From positions 124,001 to 188,000 of the forward strand of contig JACKAT010000003.1 in the NCBI GenBank assembly GCA_020634935.1: 64,000 nt of DNA. Reading direction: 5' to 3'. A program made the translations under genes and the position numbers. Below are positions 41,579 to 50,012 of the stretch, one piece after another. The notes beneath the pieces were generated by a model. It was not told where the DNA came from. It made no database searches and saw nothing but the letters and a program-made list of their open reading frames with translations. The first letter of the stretch is position 1, and each line of letters starts with the position of its first letter. The DNA comes from Anaerolineales bacterium (lineage in GTDB: Bacteria; Chloroflexota; Anaerolineae; 4572-78; J111).

Positions 41579-41988
41579 CTAAAAAATGATGCGTACCGCC
41601 AAAATGCCTCCTTCCCTGCCCGAAAAATGGTTCCTACCATCCGAAAAGTCGTTCCTGCCGTCGAGAAACCATTCCTACCACTGAGAAAGCCATTCCTACC
41701 GCCGAAAAATGATTCCTACCATCGAAAAATGGTTCCGACCACCGAAAAATGGTTCCTACCATCGGGAAAGTCGTTCCGACCGTCGAAAAATGGTTCCTAC
41801 CATTGGAAAAGTCGTTCCTACCACCGAAAAATGGTTCCTACCATCGGGAAAGCCATTCCTACCACCGAAAAATGGTTCCTACCATCAGAAAAGTCATTCC
41901 GACCGTCGAAAAATCGTTCCTACCATTGGAAAAGTCATTCCGACCACCAAAAAACCGCTCCTACCATCTAAAAACGATTCCTACTAAA
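41579..41988. repeat. ~20-unit array with alternating 20- and 21-bp period
   Basis: About twenty units of the form CGAAAAATGGTTCCTACCAT, most of 20 bp alternating with 21-bp units such as CGGGAAAGTCGTTCCGACCGT. Each has an A-tract at one end and TTCC[TG]ACC at the other. The mean period is near 20.5 bp, two turns of the helix, so the A-tracts fall on one face. All three plus-strand frames are partly open (a result of the near-21-bp period), but there is no ribosome site or sensible protein. Units show drift, most at the edges. Confidence 0.85.
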
Positions 41989-42202
41989 CCTGAGTTCGAT
42001 CATTGAAGCTGAGCACGTCATTTCGGAGCGCTAGCGGAGAAATCCCTGTGGCAATACAATGAAAAGGGGTCTGGCCGGGAAAATTTGAAGCGACAACGCC
42101 CATTTTTCTCCGGCGAAGGCTTCATTTATGAGAACGTCTGAGGGATTTCTCCGCCTCCGGCTCTGAAATGACATGAAAAATGTCTATTTCCGAACCCAGG
42201 TT
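41987..42202. repeat. ~215-bp inverted-repeat element, second copy
   Basis: AACCTGAGTTCGA at one end, CGAACCCAGGTT at the other, inner GTCATTTCGGAGC and GAAATGAC arms. Aligns with 38138-38353 in reverse orientation. Directly abuts the end of the 20/21-bp array. Confidence 0.8.
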
Positions 42203-42236
42203 ACCAACAGCCGAACGATGCCGACCATAAAAAAAA

Positions 42237-42260
42237 GCGCGAGGCTAACAGCCATCGCGC
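42237..42260 (-). terminator. Rho-independent terminator of the P-type ATPase gene
   Basis: GCGCGAGGC / GCCATCGCGC hairpin, followed on the minus strand by eight T residues (A-run at 42229-42236). It lies 53 bp beyond the stop at 42313. Confidence 0.92.
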
Positions 42261-42312
42261 TCAGAAAACAAAAGCGACTGTGAGCAACCAGCCGCCGACT
42301 ACCGATTACCGA

Positions 42313-44514
42313 CTACAGATAGCGCGTCAACCGCATCGCATTCAACGTCACCAACAGCGAAACGCCCACATCGGCCAGGACCGCCATCCACATGGTGCCT
42401 ACCCCCAGCAGGACCAGCCCCAAAAAGACCAGCTTGATGCCGATACTCAGAAAAACGTTGACGCCGATGGTGCGCATCGTGGCCCGGCTGAGATTGAAGA
42501 GGAAAGCCAACCGGCTGAGGTTGTCGCTCATCAGGGTGATGTCGGCGGTTTCCATAGCCTGGGTCGTGCCGCCCGATGCGCCGCCGATGGCGATGCTGAC
42601 ATCAGCCGTGGCCAGAGCCGGGGCGTCGTTAATGCCGTCGCCGACCATCGCCACCGGGCCGTAGGCCGCTTGCAGTTCGCGCACCGCCGCGACTTTGTCC
42701 TCCGGCAGCAGTTCGGCCCGTACGTCGGTCACGCCGATTTGGGCGGCAATCGACTCCGCCGCCGACTGGTTGTCGCCGGTGAGCATCACCAGCCGTTTGA
42801 CGCCGGCCTGCCGCAGCGCGACCATCGCCTCACGGCTGCTGGCGCGGACGGTATCGGCTACGGTGATGGTGCCGACGTATTCACCGTTCGACTCGACCAG
42901 CAGCGGGGTGTAGCCTTGTTGGGCATCGTTGTTGGCCGCCCGGCAGACGCCATCGCTGTGAACGACGGCCTCATCAAAGTAAGCATGGCTGCCGATTAAG
43001 ACCTGCCGCCCGCTGACCTGGCCGGTAACGCCCCGGCCGGTCAGCGCCCGGACATTGTCGGCCGCCGGATAGCTTTCGCCCACACCGCGCCGGCCGGCCT
43101 CGGCCAAGATGGCGTGGGCCAGCGGGTGTTCGCTGCGCCGCTCGACCGCGCCGGCCAGAGCCAGCACATCCTCGCAAGCGGCGCAACTGTCGTCGGGGTC
43201 GGTACAGGCGGCGGAGCGAACGGCTACCACGTTGGGTTTGCCCTGAGTCAGCGTGCCGGTCTTGTCGAGCGCGACGGTCTCGATGCGGTTGAGCGCCTCC
43301 AGATACGCGCCGCCCTTAATCAACACCCCCTGCCGAGCCGCGTTGCTGATCGCGCTGATGATGCTAACCGGCGTGCTGATCACCAACGCGCAGGGACAGG
43401 CCACCACCAGCAGCGCCAACCCGCGATAGAACCAGCCGAATGTTTCCGGGTCGGGATTCCAGAAGGGTTGGCCAAACAAAAGCGGCGGCACTATCGCCAC
43501 CAGCAGGGCCAGCACCATCACCGCCGGGGTGTAAATCGCGGCAAACTTGTCGATGAAGCGCTGGCTGGGGGCGCGTTTTTCCTGGGCTTCCTCAACCATC
43601 GCAATCAAGCGGCTGATGGTGTTATCGGCGGCCAGACGGGTGACCTCAACTTCCAGGACACCCTCGCCGTTGATACTGCCGGCAAACAGTTCGGAGCCGA
43701 TGGATTTATCGATGAGCCGGCTCTCGCCGGTGATGGGGGCCTGGTTGACCGCAGACGCGCCGGCCAGCACCCGGCCGTCCATCGGGATGCGGTCGCCCGG
43801 CCTGACGACAATGACATCGCCGATGCGCAAATCGCCGACGGCGACGCGTGTTTCGTGGGTTGCCTGCCCATGACGCTCAAGGCGGGTGGCTTCGTTGGGT
43901 ACGACCTCCATCAGGCTGCGGATCGAGTCTCTGGCCCGGTCGGCAGTGTAGCCTTCCAAGGCCTCGCCGATGGCAAACAACACCATCACCATTCCGGCCT
44001 CGGTATACGCGCCGATGATAACCGCGCCTAGCGCGGCAATGGTCATCAGGACGTTGATGTTGATCTCGTGGTTGATTTTGACGGCGCGCCAGGCGCTGCG
44101 GGCAATCGGCCAGCCGGCCAGCGCCAGCGCCGCCAGCGAGGCGACATTGATCAGTAAATGGTGAACGCCGGCCAACTCCTCGAAAATGAGGCCGGGCAAA
44201 ATCAAGAGCGCCCCGATCAACGCCAGGCGCGTATCGGGCCGCCGCCACAGGAATTGGACAAAATTCGGCGGGCTGCCCACTGGCGGCGCGGCGCCGGCTG
44301 TTTCGGCAGCGACGTCAAAGCCCAACTCGCGCACCCGGTCGATGACGGTTTGCGGTTCGACCTCGCCGGTCACGCGCAATTTCTCCGAGGTAAAAGTTAG
44401 CTCGCACGTCTGGACGCCGGCCAATTGGCGGACGCCGGTCTCGACCGACTTGGCGCAGTTGGCGCAGTCCAGGCCGGTGACTTTAAATGTCAGTTCGGTG
44501 TTAGTCGTTGACAC
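42313..44514 (-). CDS. Heavy-metal P-type ATPase, Zn/Cd/Pb type
   Basis: 733 residues, GTG start with AGGAG upstream. N-terminal heavy-metal-binding domain with GLDCANC (14-20). Then come the membrane helices, the ion channel motif CPC in VACPCALVISTPVSI, phosphorylation site DKTGTLTQGKP, EHPLAHAIL, MLTGDNQSAAESI and MVGDGINDAPALATADVSIA. Family knowledge links the CPC followed by ALVISTPVSI to Zn2+, Cd2+ and Pb2+ export. A Cys cluster (AACTDPDDSCAAC) lies in the nucleotide-binding loop. A MerR-style promoter at 44620-44651 is upstream, suggesting metal induction. Confidence 0.94.
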   Translation of the reverse strand: MSTTNTELTFKVTGLDCANCAKSVETGVRQLAGVQTCELTFTSEKLRVTGEVEPQTVIDRVRELGFDVAAETAGAAPPVGSPPNFVQFLWRRPDTRLALIGALLILPGLIFEELAGVHHLLINVASLAALALAGWPIARSAWRAVKINHEININVLMTIAALGAVIIGAYTEAGMVMVLFAIGEALEGYTADRARDSIRSLMEVVPNEATRLERHGQATHETRVAVGDLRIGDVIVVRPGDRIPMDGRVLAGASAVNQAPITGESRLIDKSIGSELFAGSINGEGVLEVEVTRLAADNTISRLIAMVEEAQEKRAPSQRFIDKFAAIYTPAVMVLALLVAIVPPLLFGQPFWNPDPETFGWFYRGLALLVVACPCALVISTPVSIISAISNAARQGVLIKGGAYLEALNRIETVALDKTGTLTQGKPNVVAVRSAACTDPDDSCAACEDVLALAGAVERRSEHPLAHAILAEAGRRGVGESYPAADNVRALTGRGVTGQVSGRQVLIGSHAYFDEAVVHSDGVCRAANNDAQQGYTPLLVESNGEYVGTITVADTVRASSREAMVALRQAGVKRLVMLTGDNQSAAESIAAQIGVTDVRAELLPEDKVAAVRELQAAYGPVAMVGDGINDAPALATADVSIAIGGASGGTTQAMETADITLMSDNLSRLAFLFNLSRATMRTIGVNVFLSIGIKLVFLGLVLLGVGTMWMAVLADVGVSLLVTLNAMRLTRYL

Positions 44515-44619
44515 GATGGTTTGCTCCTGGTTAGATTAACTCAAGAAGTAGGGGGTAAAGGGGTAGGGATTAAGGATTAGGGGACAATCTTACGCCCATA
44601 CTCCCTACTTCTTACGCCT

Positions 44620-44651
44620 ACTATACACCTTCAAGTCGGGTTGAATGTCAA
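44620..44651 (-). promoter_or_regulatory. MerR-type promoter with 20-bp spacer
   Basis: On the minus strand: TTGACA (44651-44646), 20-bp spacer with the inverted repeat TTCAA...TTGAA, and TATAGT (44625-44620). The overlong spacer containing a dyad is the known signature of promoters activated by MerR-family metal sensors. It faces the P-type ATPase gene. The -10 element is about 105 bp before the GTG start. Confidence 0.7.
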
Positions 44652-44658
44652 GAGGCAG

Positions 44659-45840
44659 TTAGAGGCGCGGCGGGCCGGCGACGGGCCGGACCGGCGTGGA
44701 CTGTTGACGGGCCAGGAGCATGCCCAAACCCGCGAACAGCAGCAGAATAATCACCAAACCGTAGGCGTAGCGCAAACCAAATTGATCGGCGAGACCACCC
44801 AGGAGCAGCGGTAAAGCCAGGATGGCCAGACCTGAGGCCAGCGAGGCGCGGGCGCTGGCAATATCGGTTTGGTTGAGGGCGGCGCCAACCGCCAACGAGA
44901 GGATTTGAGGATAGAGGTTCGCCACGCCCAGGCCGGCCAGGAATAGGCCGGTCATGGTCAGCAGCGACCACTCCGCTGTCCAGTGCATCAGAAAGCTGGC
45001 CAAGCACAACCCGATCGAGCCTAAAATGACCCATTCACTGCGCAGCCACTGCGTCAGGCGGCTGCCGATCAGCCGGCCCAGAAGCATCGCCCCCAAAAAG
45101 AGACTCATGGCGGAGGCCGCATCGGCGCGGACAAAATCGCGCTGCGTTTCTAAAAAGGTCGCGCCCCAGAAGATAATACAAAACTCTACGGATATGGCTA
45201 ACACCAGGACGGTCCAATACAGCCAGTACAACCCCGGCAGCCGGGCCGACGCCAAGCCAGACTGTCGCGGCGCGGGGGGGTCGGCAAAGGGTACGCGCCA
45301 AAAGAGTAAGTTGAGCAACAGAGCCACCAGCACCGGCACGACGAACACGCCTCGCCAGCCCACGCCGATGCGCACGAAGAGGCCCAGCAGCACCGGCGCG
45401 CAAACACTGCACAAACTGGCGATTATGTTGGCTTCGGTGATAGCGACCACGCGGTCGTTACCGTGGTGGTCAGACAGCGCAGCGGGAATGATCACCAGCA
45501 CTAAAGACCCCAGACTGCCCATGAGCAAGGCGCTGCCAATCGTCAGGGCGGGATGATGGCTCACCAACAGCAGGAGAGTACTCAAGGCCATCCCGACCAC
45601 GCCGAGCCGGAAAACAGCGCGACGGCCAAAACGGGCGATGAGCCGGTCGCTGCCCAGGCCGGCCAGCAGGATACCGACCGCAAAGGCGCTCAAATGGGCG
45701 CTGCTCAAGGTGTACGATAAATCTAACTCCGCCCGTAAAAACGGCATCGCCGGGCCGATGGCATTTAAAAGGTAAGCAAAGTAACCTAGCGTCAGATAGT
45801 TGAGCCAGGTGAAGGAATCACGCGAAAAACCGCTGGTCAT
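44659..45840 (-). CDS. MFS transporter
   Basis: 393 residues, about 12 hydrophobic segments. The MFS loop motif is present as GLGSDRLIARFGRRAVF, and the second half begins with the usual symmetrical region. No strong substrate clue. The ATG overlaps the stop of the MerR gene (ATGA), so it is co-transcribed with the regulator and probably exports the compound or metal complex sensed by it. Confidence 0.9.
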   Translation of the reverse strand: MTSGFSRDSFTWLNYLTLGYFAYLLNAIGPAMPFLRAELDLSYTLSSAHLSAFAVGILLAGLGSDRLIARFGRRAVFRLGVVGMALSTLLLLVSHHPALTIGSALLMGSLGSLVLVIIPAALSDHHGNDRVVAITEANIIASLCSVCAPVLLGLFVRIGVGWRGVFVVPVLVALLLNLLFWRVPFADPPAPRQSGLASARLPGLYWLYWTVLVLAISVEFCIIFWGATFLETQRDFVRADAASAMSLFLGAMLLGRLIGSRLTQWLRSEWVILGSIGLCLASFLMHWTAEWSLLTMTGLFLAGLGVANLYPQILSLAVGAALNQTDIASARASLASGLAILALPLLLGGLADQFGLRYAYGLVIILLLFAGLGMLLARQQSTPVRPVAGPPRL

Positions 45841-46619
45841 TGATGGTCCCCTAATGAAGCCGGCTCATCGGTTTCGAGCGCCAAAAACAGCCGGGCGAAG
45901 ATAAAGGCGTGTTCACCGCGAGCGATAAAGAGATAGCCCTCGTCGTTGTGGCGCAGTTCCGGGGCTTGATGATGATGGGTATTGGCCTGGCAGTCGGCTT
46001 CGAGTTGAGCTAACTCCCGCAGCACATCACCGATAGCCGGATCGCTGCTGGTGACTAAGATGTGATACTCCTGATCGACCTGCCACAGGTGAACGTGCTG
46101 GCCGCGCAGTTGGTTGAGCAAAGCTTGACCTTTGTCGCTCTGTAATTGGCAGTTGGTGTGCTGGATCAACCAATCGAGCACGGTCTCGGCTGGCTGGTTG
46201 AGGGGATTGCCGCAGATCCGCTCCAAGAGACGGTCAAGATGGGCCTGGTCCGGCTCGCGGCGCTGCTGGCGAGTCATATCTTGCAGAAACAGTTGGAGCT
46301 CGTGCCGCAGAATAAGCATCGGCGTGATTTGTCTTTCCAAGGCCAGATAGCGGGCCTCGGCGATGTTGAGGATGGCCTCGGCGGTTAAATCGCCGGCTTG
46401 CCAGCCATGCAGCAGGCTGCGAATATCGTCCAGCGAGAAGCCCAGCCGTTGGGCGCGCTGGATAAAATGCAGGGTTTCTTCGGCCTGCTCATCGTACAGC
46501 CGGTAGCCCGCCTCAGAGCGTCGAGCGGGGGCCAACAGTCCTTCGTCTTCATAGTAGCGCAGCGTGGAGGTGCGCATACCAACTCGCTTGGCGAGCTGGC
46601 CGATGGTGAGTGTGGTCAT
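45837..46619 (-). CDS. MerR family transcription regulator with extended C-terminal domain
   Basis: 260 residues, longer than simple MerR proteins (about 140). N-terminal winged helix: TIGQLAKRVGMRTSTLRYYE, EGLLAPARRSEAGYRLYDEQ. A dimerisation helix follows. The C-terminal domain holds CQANTHHHQAPE, which could bind a metal, and other helices that might form a TipAS-like ligand pocket; this is inference. It is coupled to the MFS gene, and the nearby P-type ATPase gene carries a MerR-type promoter, so it is the likely regulator of both. Confidence 0.92.
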   Translation of the reverse strand: MTTLTIGQLAKRVGMRTSTLRYYEDEGLLAPARRSEAGYRLYDEQAEETLHFIQRAQRLGFSLDDIRSLLHGWQAGDLTAEAILNIAEARYLALERQITPMLILRHELQLFLQDMTRQQRREPDQAHLDRLLERICGNPLNQPAETVLDWLIQHTNCQLQSDKGQALLNQLRGQHVHLWQVDQEYHILVTSSDPAIGDVLRELAQLEADCQANTHHHQAPELRHNDEGYLFIARGEHAFIFARLFLALETDEPASLGDHQ

Positions 46620-46656
46620 AGTTATCCTAACGATGAATTATTTTCAGAGCTAACTT

Positions 46657-46683
46657 TTTATACGGTTTTGGGTTTGTTGTCAA
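46657..46683 (-). promoter_or_regulatory. Promoter of the MerR-MFS operon
   Basis: On the minus strand TTGACA (46683-46678), 15-bp spacer, TATAAA (46662-46657), about 40 bp before the ATG of the MerR gene. The spacer is short, unlike the ATPase promoter. Confidence 0.45.
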
Positions 46684-46857
46684 GAGGCAAGCCAACTTGT
46701 TTTTACTCCAACCCGGCGTAAAATCCAGTCGAACCATTGTAACTCAGTTGCATACAGATTGCTCGGCTTGGGTACCCCAATCCAGGCTAACATGGAGATT
46801 TGGTCATCTCCGGAGAGCCAATCGTGATGCATTCATATTATCAATCAAAGGAGATGT

Positions 46858-47550
46858 ATGATGAAACGCTCGGAAATCAACGGCATAATGAAGGAAGCCG
46901 ATGCTTTTATGAAGTCGCACGGCTTTTTCTTGCCGCCCTTTGCCTATTGGACCCCGGACGAATGGCGCGCGAAAGGCCCGGAGGTGAAGGAGATTGTGCA
47001 GAACTGCCTGGGCTGGGATATCACCGACTTTGGGCAGGGGAATTATGAGCAGTTCGGGTTGTTTTTATTCACCTTGCGCAACGGCAGCATAGCGAATTTG
47101 CGATCAGGCCGGGGCAAAACCTACGCCGAGAAGGTGCTCATCGTCGATGTCGATCAGATTACGCCGATGCACTTTCATTGGGATAAAACCGAGGACATTA
47201 TTAATCGCGGCGGGGGGCGGCTGGCTATCCAGCTTTACAACTCGAATGAAGAGGATGAACTGGCCGATACCGACATTACGGTTAGTATGGATGGGGTGGT
47301 TCACCCCTTCAAAGCGGGTGAGACCGTTCTTTTAGCCCCCGGTGAGAGTATCACCCTGCCGACCGGCCTGTACCACAAATTCTGGGGCGTCGAGAGCCGG
47401 GTCTTGGTGGGCGAAGTGTCTAAAGTCAATGATGATGCCAATGACAACCGCTTTCTGGAACCGGTCGGCCGGTTTCCGGATATCGAAGAAGACGAGCCGC
47501 CGCTGCACCTGCTGGTCGGGGATTACGAGGCGTATTACAACGGCGGATAA
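46858..47550 (+). CDS. D-lyxose/D-mannose isomerase-like cupin enzyme
   Basis: 230 residues with the pattern of D-lyxose ketol-isomerases: ADAFMKSHGFFLPPFAYWTP, the metal-binding PMHFHWDKTEDIINRGGG (His-x-His and Glu) and LPTGLYHKFWG (third His), on a cupin barrel. It catalyses reversible conversion of D-lyxose to D-xylulose and D-mannose to D-fructose with Mn2+ or Co2+. The ribosome site AAAGGAG is 4-5 nt before two successive ATG codons. It stands alone; no sugar transporter is adjacent. Confidence 0.92.
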   Translation: MMKRSEINGIMKEADAFMKSHGFFLPPFAYWTPDEWRAKGPEVKEIVQNCLGWDITDFGQGNYEQFGLFLFTLRNGSIANLRSGRGKTYAEKVLIVDVDQITPMHFHWDKTEDIINRGGGRLAIQLYNSNEEDELADTDITVSMDGVVHPFKAGETVLLAPGESITLPTGLYHKFWGVESRVLVGEVSKVNDDANDNRFLEPVGRFPDIEEDEPPLHLLVGDYEAYYNGG

Positions 47551-47775
47551 CGGACCCTCGCCAGTGGAGGGGATCGGATCGACCCCGTATGATCTACGGG
47601 GCGGGCTTTACTCGAATACGGGATTTTTGACCCGGAAAACAAAAAAAACAGGGGCATTTTGCGCTTCACGGAGACAGGGTTTAATTGTAAACTACGGATA
47701 ACTATTTAACCGTCGCAACTTAAAAATCAGAGAAACCCGTCCAACATGTTTAGCCGCTGTCCAGCCAAAGAAAAT

Positions 47776-47815
47776 AGCTCAAATCTCTTCTCAGCGAGAA
47801 GGTTTGAGCTTTTTT
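47776..47815 (+). terminator. Rho-independent terminator
   Basis: AGCTCAAATCTCTTCTC pairs (with a small bulge) with GAGAAGGTTTGAGCT, followed by TTTTTTATT. It is about 225 bp beyond the isomerase gene. The rest of the 47551-47926 gap shows no gene. Confidence 0.8.
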
Positions 47816-47926
47816 ATTGCGTTCAGGTGACGGGTACATTTGGGCCAACGCCGCTTAAAGGCCAGCGATCTGGCCTGCTGAATAAAAACGTTTTCTGGTA
47901 ACTCACCGAGGTCAGGAGTAAAGGTT

Positions 47927-49933
47927 ATGATTTCCAGAGTCAGTAACAAATTTGTCGTTATTATGATTACCCTTACGTTTTTAGCGCCTATCCTAATCGG
48001 GGCCGACATCTCGGATGTCCGGGCGCGGTATGGTGACAACCCTATTTCCCTCGATTTATCCCAACGACCGGCGGCTCAAAGCGGGCCGGCGGGACGCGTT
48101 GAGAAGGGGTTGTTGGCCTTGTATACATTTGAAGAGGGCAGCGGGCGCGAGGTAAAAGATGTCTCCGGGATTGGGGCGGCGATGAATTTAACGATTAATA
48201 ATACGCGAGCCACGGCCTGGGTTGACGGCGGCCTGGCGATCAATCGTCAAACCATCGTTACCTCCCGGCGAGCCGCAACCAAAATCATCAACGCGGCCAA
48301 AGCCAGCAATGAGCTAACCATCGAAGCTTGGATCAAACCGGCCAACACCAGCCAAAACGGCCCGGCCCGAATTGTGACCCTGTCTCAAAATTCTAACAAA
48401 CGCAATTTTACGCTGGCGCAGGGATTGTGGGGCAGCCAGCCATCGAGCCTGTATGATGTCCGGCTGCGCACAACCAAAACCAGTTTAAACGGTATGCCGT
48501 CGATGTCCAGCCCGGAGGGATCGCTGATCGGCAAACTTACCCACGTGGTTTATACCCGCGATGCCGGCGGCGTCGCCACCCTCTATATTGATGGCGTTAA
48601 AACGGTTAGCGAAACTGTTGAAGGCGACTTCTCTAATTGGGGCAAGAATTACCGGCTGGCTTTGGCCAATGAAATTACCCGGAACCGGCCCTGGCTGGGC
48701 GAATACCATCTAGTGGCGCTGTACGGTCGCGCCTTGGGGCCGGATGAGGTCAATCAAAACTTTGCCGCCGGGCCGGACCAAAGCGACCCCCCTGATGATC
48801 CCACCCCCGATCCCATCGAAACGCCCACCGCCGAACCAACCACATCCCCCACCGTCGAGCCAAATCCGGGAGCGATTAATCTCTTGATCAAAGCAACCGA
48901 CTCGATGGTGAGCGGCGAAACAAAGCCGATTAGCGTCAAAGCGAAAGATGTCAAACCGGACGGGATTTACGGCGTTCAGTTTGAGCTACATTTTGACCCC
49001 GCGCTGCTGACGGCCAGCAACCTAAAGGTTCATTCCGACCTGAGCTATGTCCTGCGGGCCAATGTCGATAACACCACCGGCAAAATTGCGGTAGTTGCCA
49101 GCCGCCAGGGTCAGGTGTCCGGTTTGATCGGCGAGGTCACGCTGCTGACGTTCGATGTCACCGCCGCAGATACTGAGGGCGAGACCACCCTGACGTTTGC
49201 CAACGAAAAATTGAGCGATCCGAACGCCGCCCGGTTAGAGGTGACCACAGACGACAAGACGATTACGATTAAAACCGATGTCTCCGAACCAACCCCTCAA
49301 CCCACCGGCCAGCCAACAACGGAACCCACCAGCGAGCCAACTCCTAAACCGACTGACGAGCCGTCGCCAACGCCAACCAGCCCCGCCACGCCGGAACCGA
49401 CCACCGAACCGACGGCAGAACCGACGCCCATCGGCACCACCGAACCCACCCCCGAACCGACCGAGGAGCCGGGAACAGCGATGGTGTTTGGGCAAGTTAT
49501 TCTGGCCGGCCGGATGGGGGATAATTGGTCGGGCGCCACGCTGATGGTGGAAGAAATGGCGCAAGCGGCCGCCCAGTCGCTGACTAACGCGGTTACGGAT
49601 GAGGACGGCAGTTTCACCCTGGCCAATGTGCCGGCGCAAGCCAACCTGTCGATCACTGCCGGCGCGCCCGGCTATCTAGCGGCCATCTGCACTAACCCCA
49701 CGATCATCTCCCCGGAAACGGAACTGCCGGCCCTGTCCCTATTAAGCGGAGAGATTACCGGCGATAATGCTATTGATATCACCGACGCCACGGCTGTCGG
49801 TCTCGAATTTGGGCAAAGCGGCTCAGGCTTAAACGCCGATATCAACCTCGATCAGATCATCGACATTTTTGACCTGGTTCTGGTCAGCATCAACTTTGGC
49901 GCGGAAGGGCCGCAGGTGTGGGCTTGCCAATAG
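47927..49933 (+). CDS. Secreted LamG-cohesin-dockerin-like protein
   Basis: 668 residues. Signal peptide (ends about residue 30, then ADISDVRA). A LamG/concanavalin-like domain (about 50-280) has TFEEGSGREVKDVSG, LTIEAWIKPAN and GEYHLVALYGRAL. A Thr/Pro linker is followed by a cohesin-like domain (about 320-440: VSGETKPISVKAKDVKPDGI, GVQFELHFDP, LTFDVTAAD). A long PTPEPT-type linker, a carboxypeptidase-regulatory-like domain (SGATLMVEE...DEDGSFTLANVPA), and a C-terminal dockerin-like pair (GDNAIDITDATAVGLEF and DINLDQIIDIFDLVLVSINF) follow. The presence of both cohesin and dockerin in one chain suggests polymerisation or cell-surface assembly. AGGAG ribosome site. Confidence 0.9.
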   Translation: MISRVSNKFVVIMITLTFLAPILIGADISDVRARYGDNPISLDLSQRPAAQSGPAGRVEKGLLALYTFEEGSGREVKDVSGIGAAMNLTINNTRATAWVDGGLAINRQTIVTSRRAATKIINAAKASNELTIEAWIKPANTSQNGPARIVTLSQNSNKRNFTLAQGLWGSQPSSLYDVRLRTTKTSLNGMPSMSSPEGSLIGKLTHVVYTRDAGGVATLYIDGVKTVSETVEGDFSNWGKNYRLALANEITRNRPWLGEYHLVALYGRALGPDEVNQNFAAGPDQSDPPDDPTPDPIETPTAEPTTSPTVEPNPGAINLLIKATDSMVSGETKPISVKAKDVKPDGIYGVQFELHFDPALLTASNLKVHSDLSYVLRANVDNTTGKIAVVASRQGQVSGLIGEVTLLTFDVTAADTEGETTLTFANEKLSDPNAARLEVTTDDKTITIKTDVSEPTPQPTGQPTTEPTSEPTPKPTDEPSPTPTSPATPEPTTEPTAEPTPIGTTEPTPEPTEEPGTAMVFGQVILAGRMGDNWSGATLMVEEMAQAAAQSLTNAVTDEDGSFTLANVPAQANLSITAGAPGYLAAICTNPTIISPETELPALSLLSGEITGDNAIDITDATAVGLEFGQSGSGLNADINLDQIIDIFDLVLVSINFGAEGPQVWACQ

Positions 49934-49959
49934 ATTGACCCATTTGCGGCGTAACTTTT

Positions 49960-50006
49960 GGAGCGACAAAGCTTGCTTTGTCAGACAAAGTAAACTTAGT
50001 CGCTCC
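49960..50006. repeat. Paired-palindrome repeat, single copy
   Basis: GGAGCGACAAAGCTTGCTTTGTC and AAAGTAAACTTAGTCGCTCC. It lies between the convergent cohesin-dockerin and deacylase genes and could end transcription of both. Confidence 0.8.
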
Positions 50007-50012
50007 TATACT

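Noticed and set aside
41579..41988. CRISPR array or small protein genes in the 20/21-bp repeats
   Set aside because: There are no unique spacers of 30-40 nt and no cas gene. The open frames of 80-110 codons arise from the repeat period being near a multiple of three and have no ribosome site.
43114..44031. Long plus-strand frame of 305 codons antisense to the P-type ATPase gene
   Set aside because: It lies wholly within a clear P-type ATPase frame and its translation (rich in G, R, H, Q) has no recognisable fold; an effect of GC-rich codon usage.
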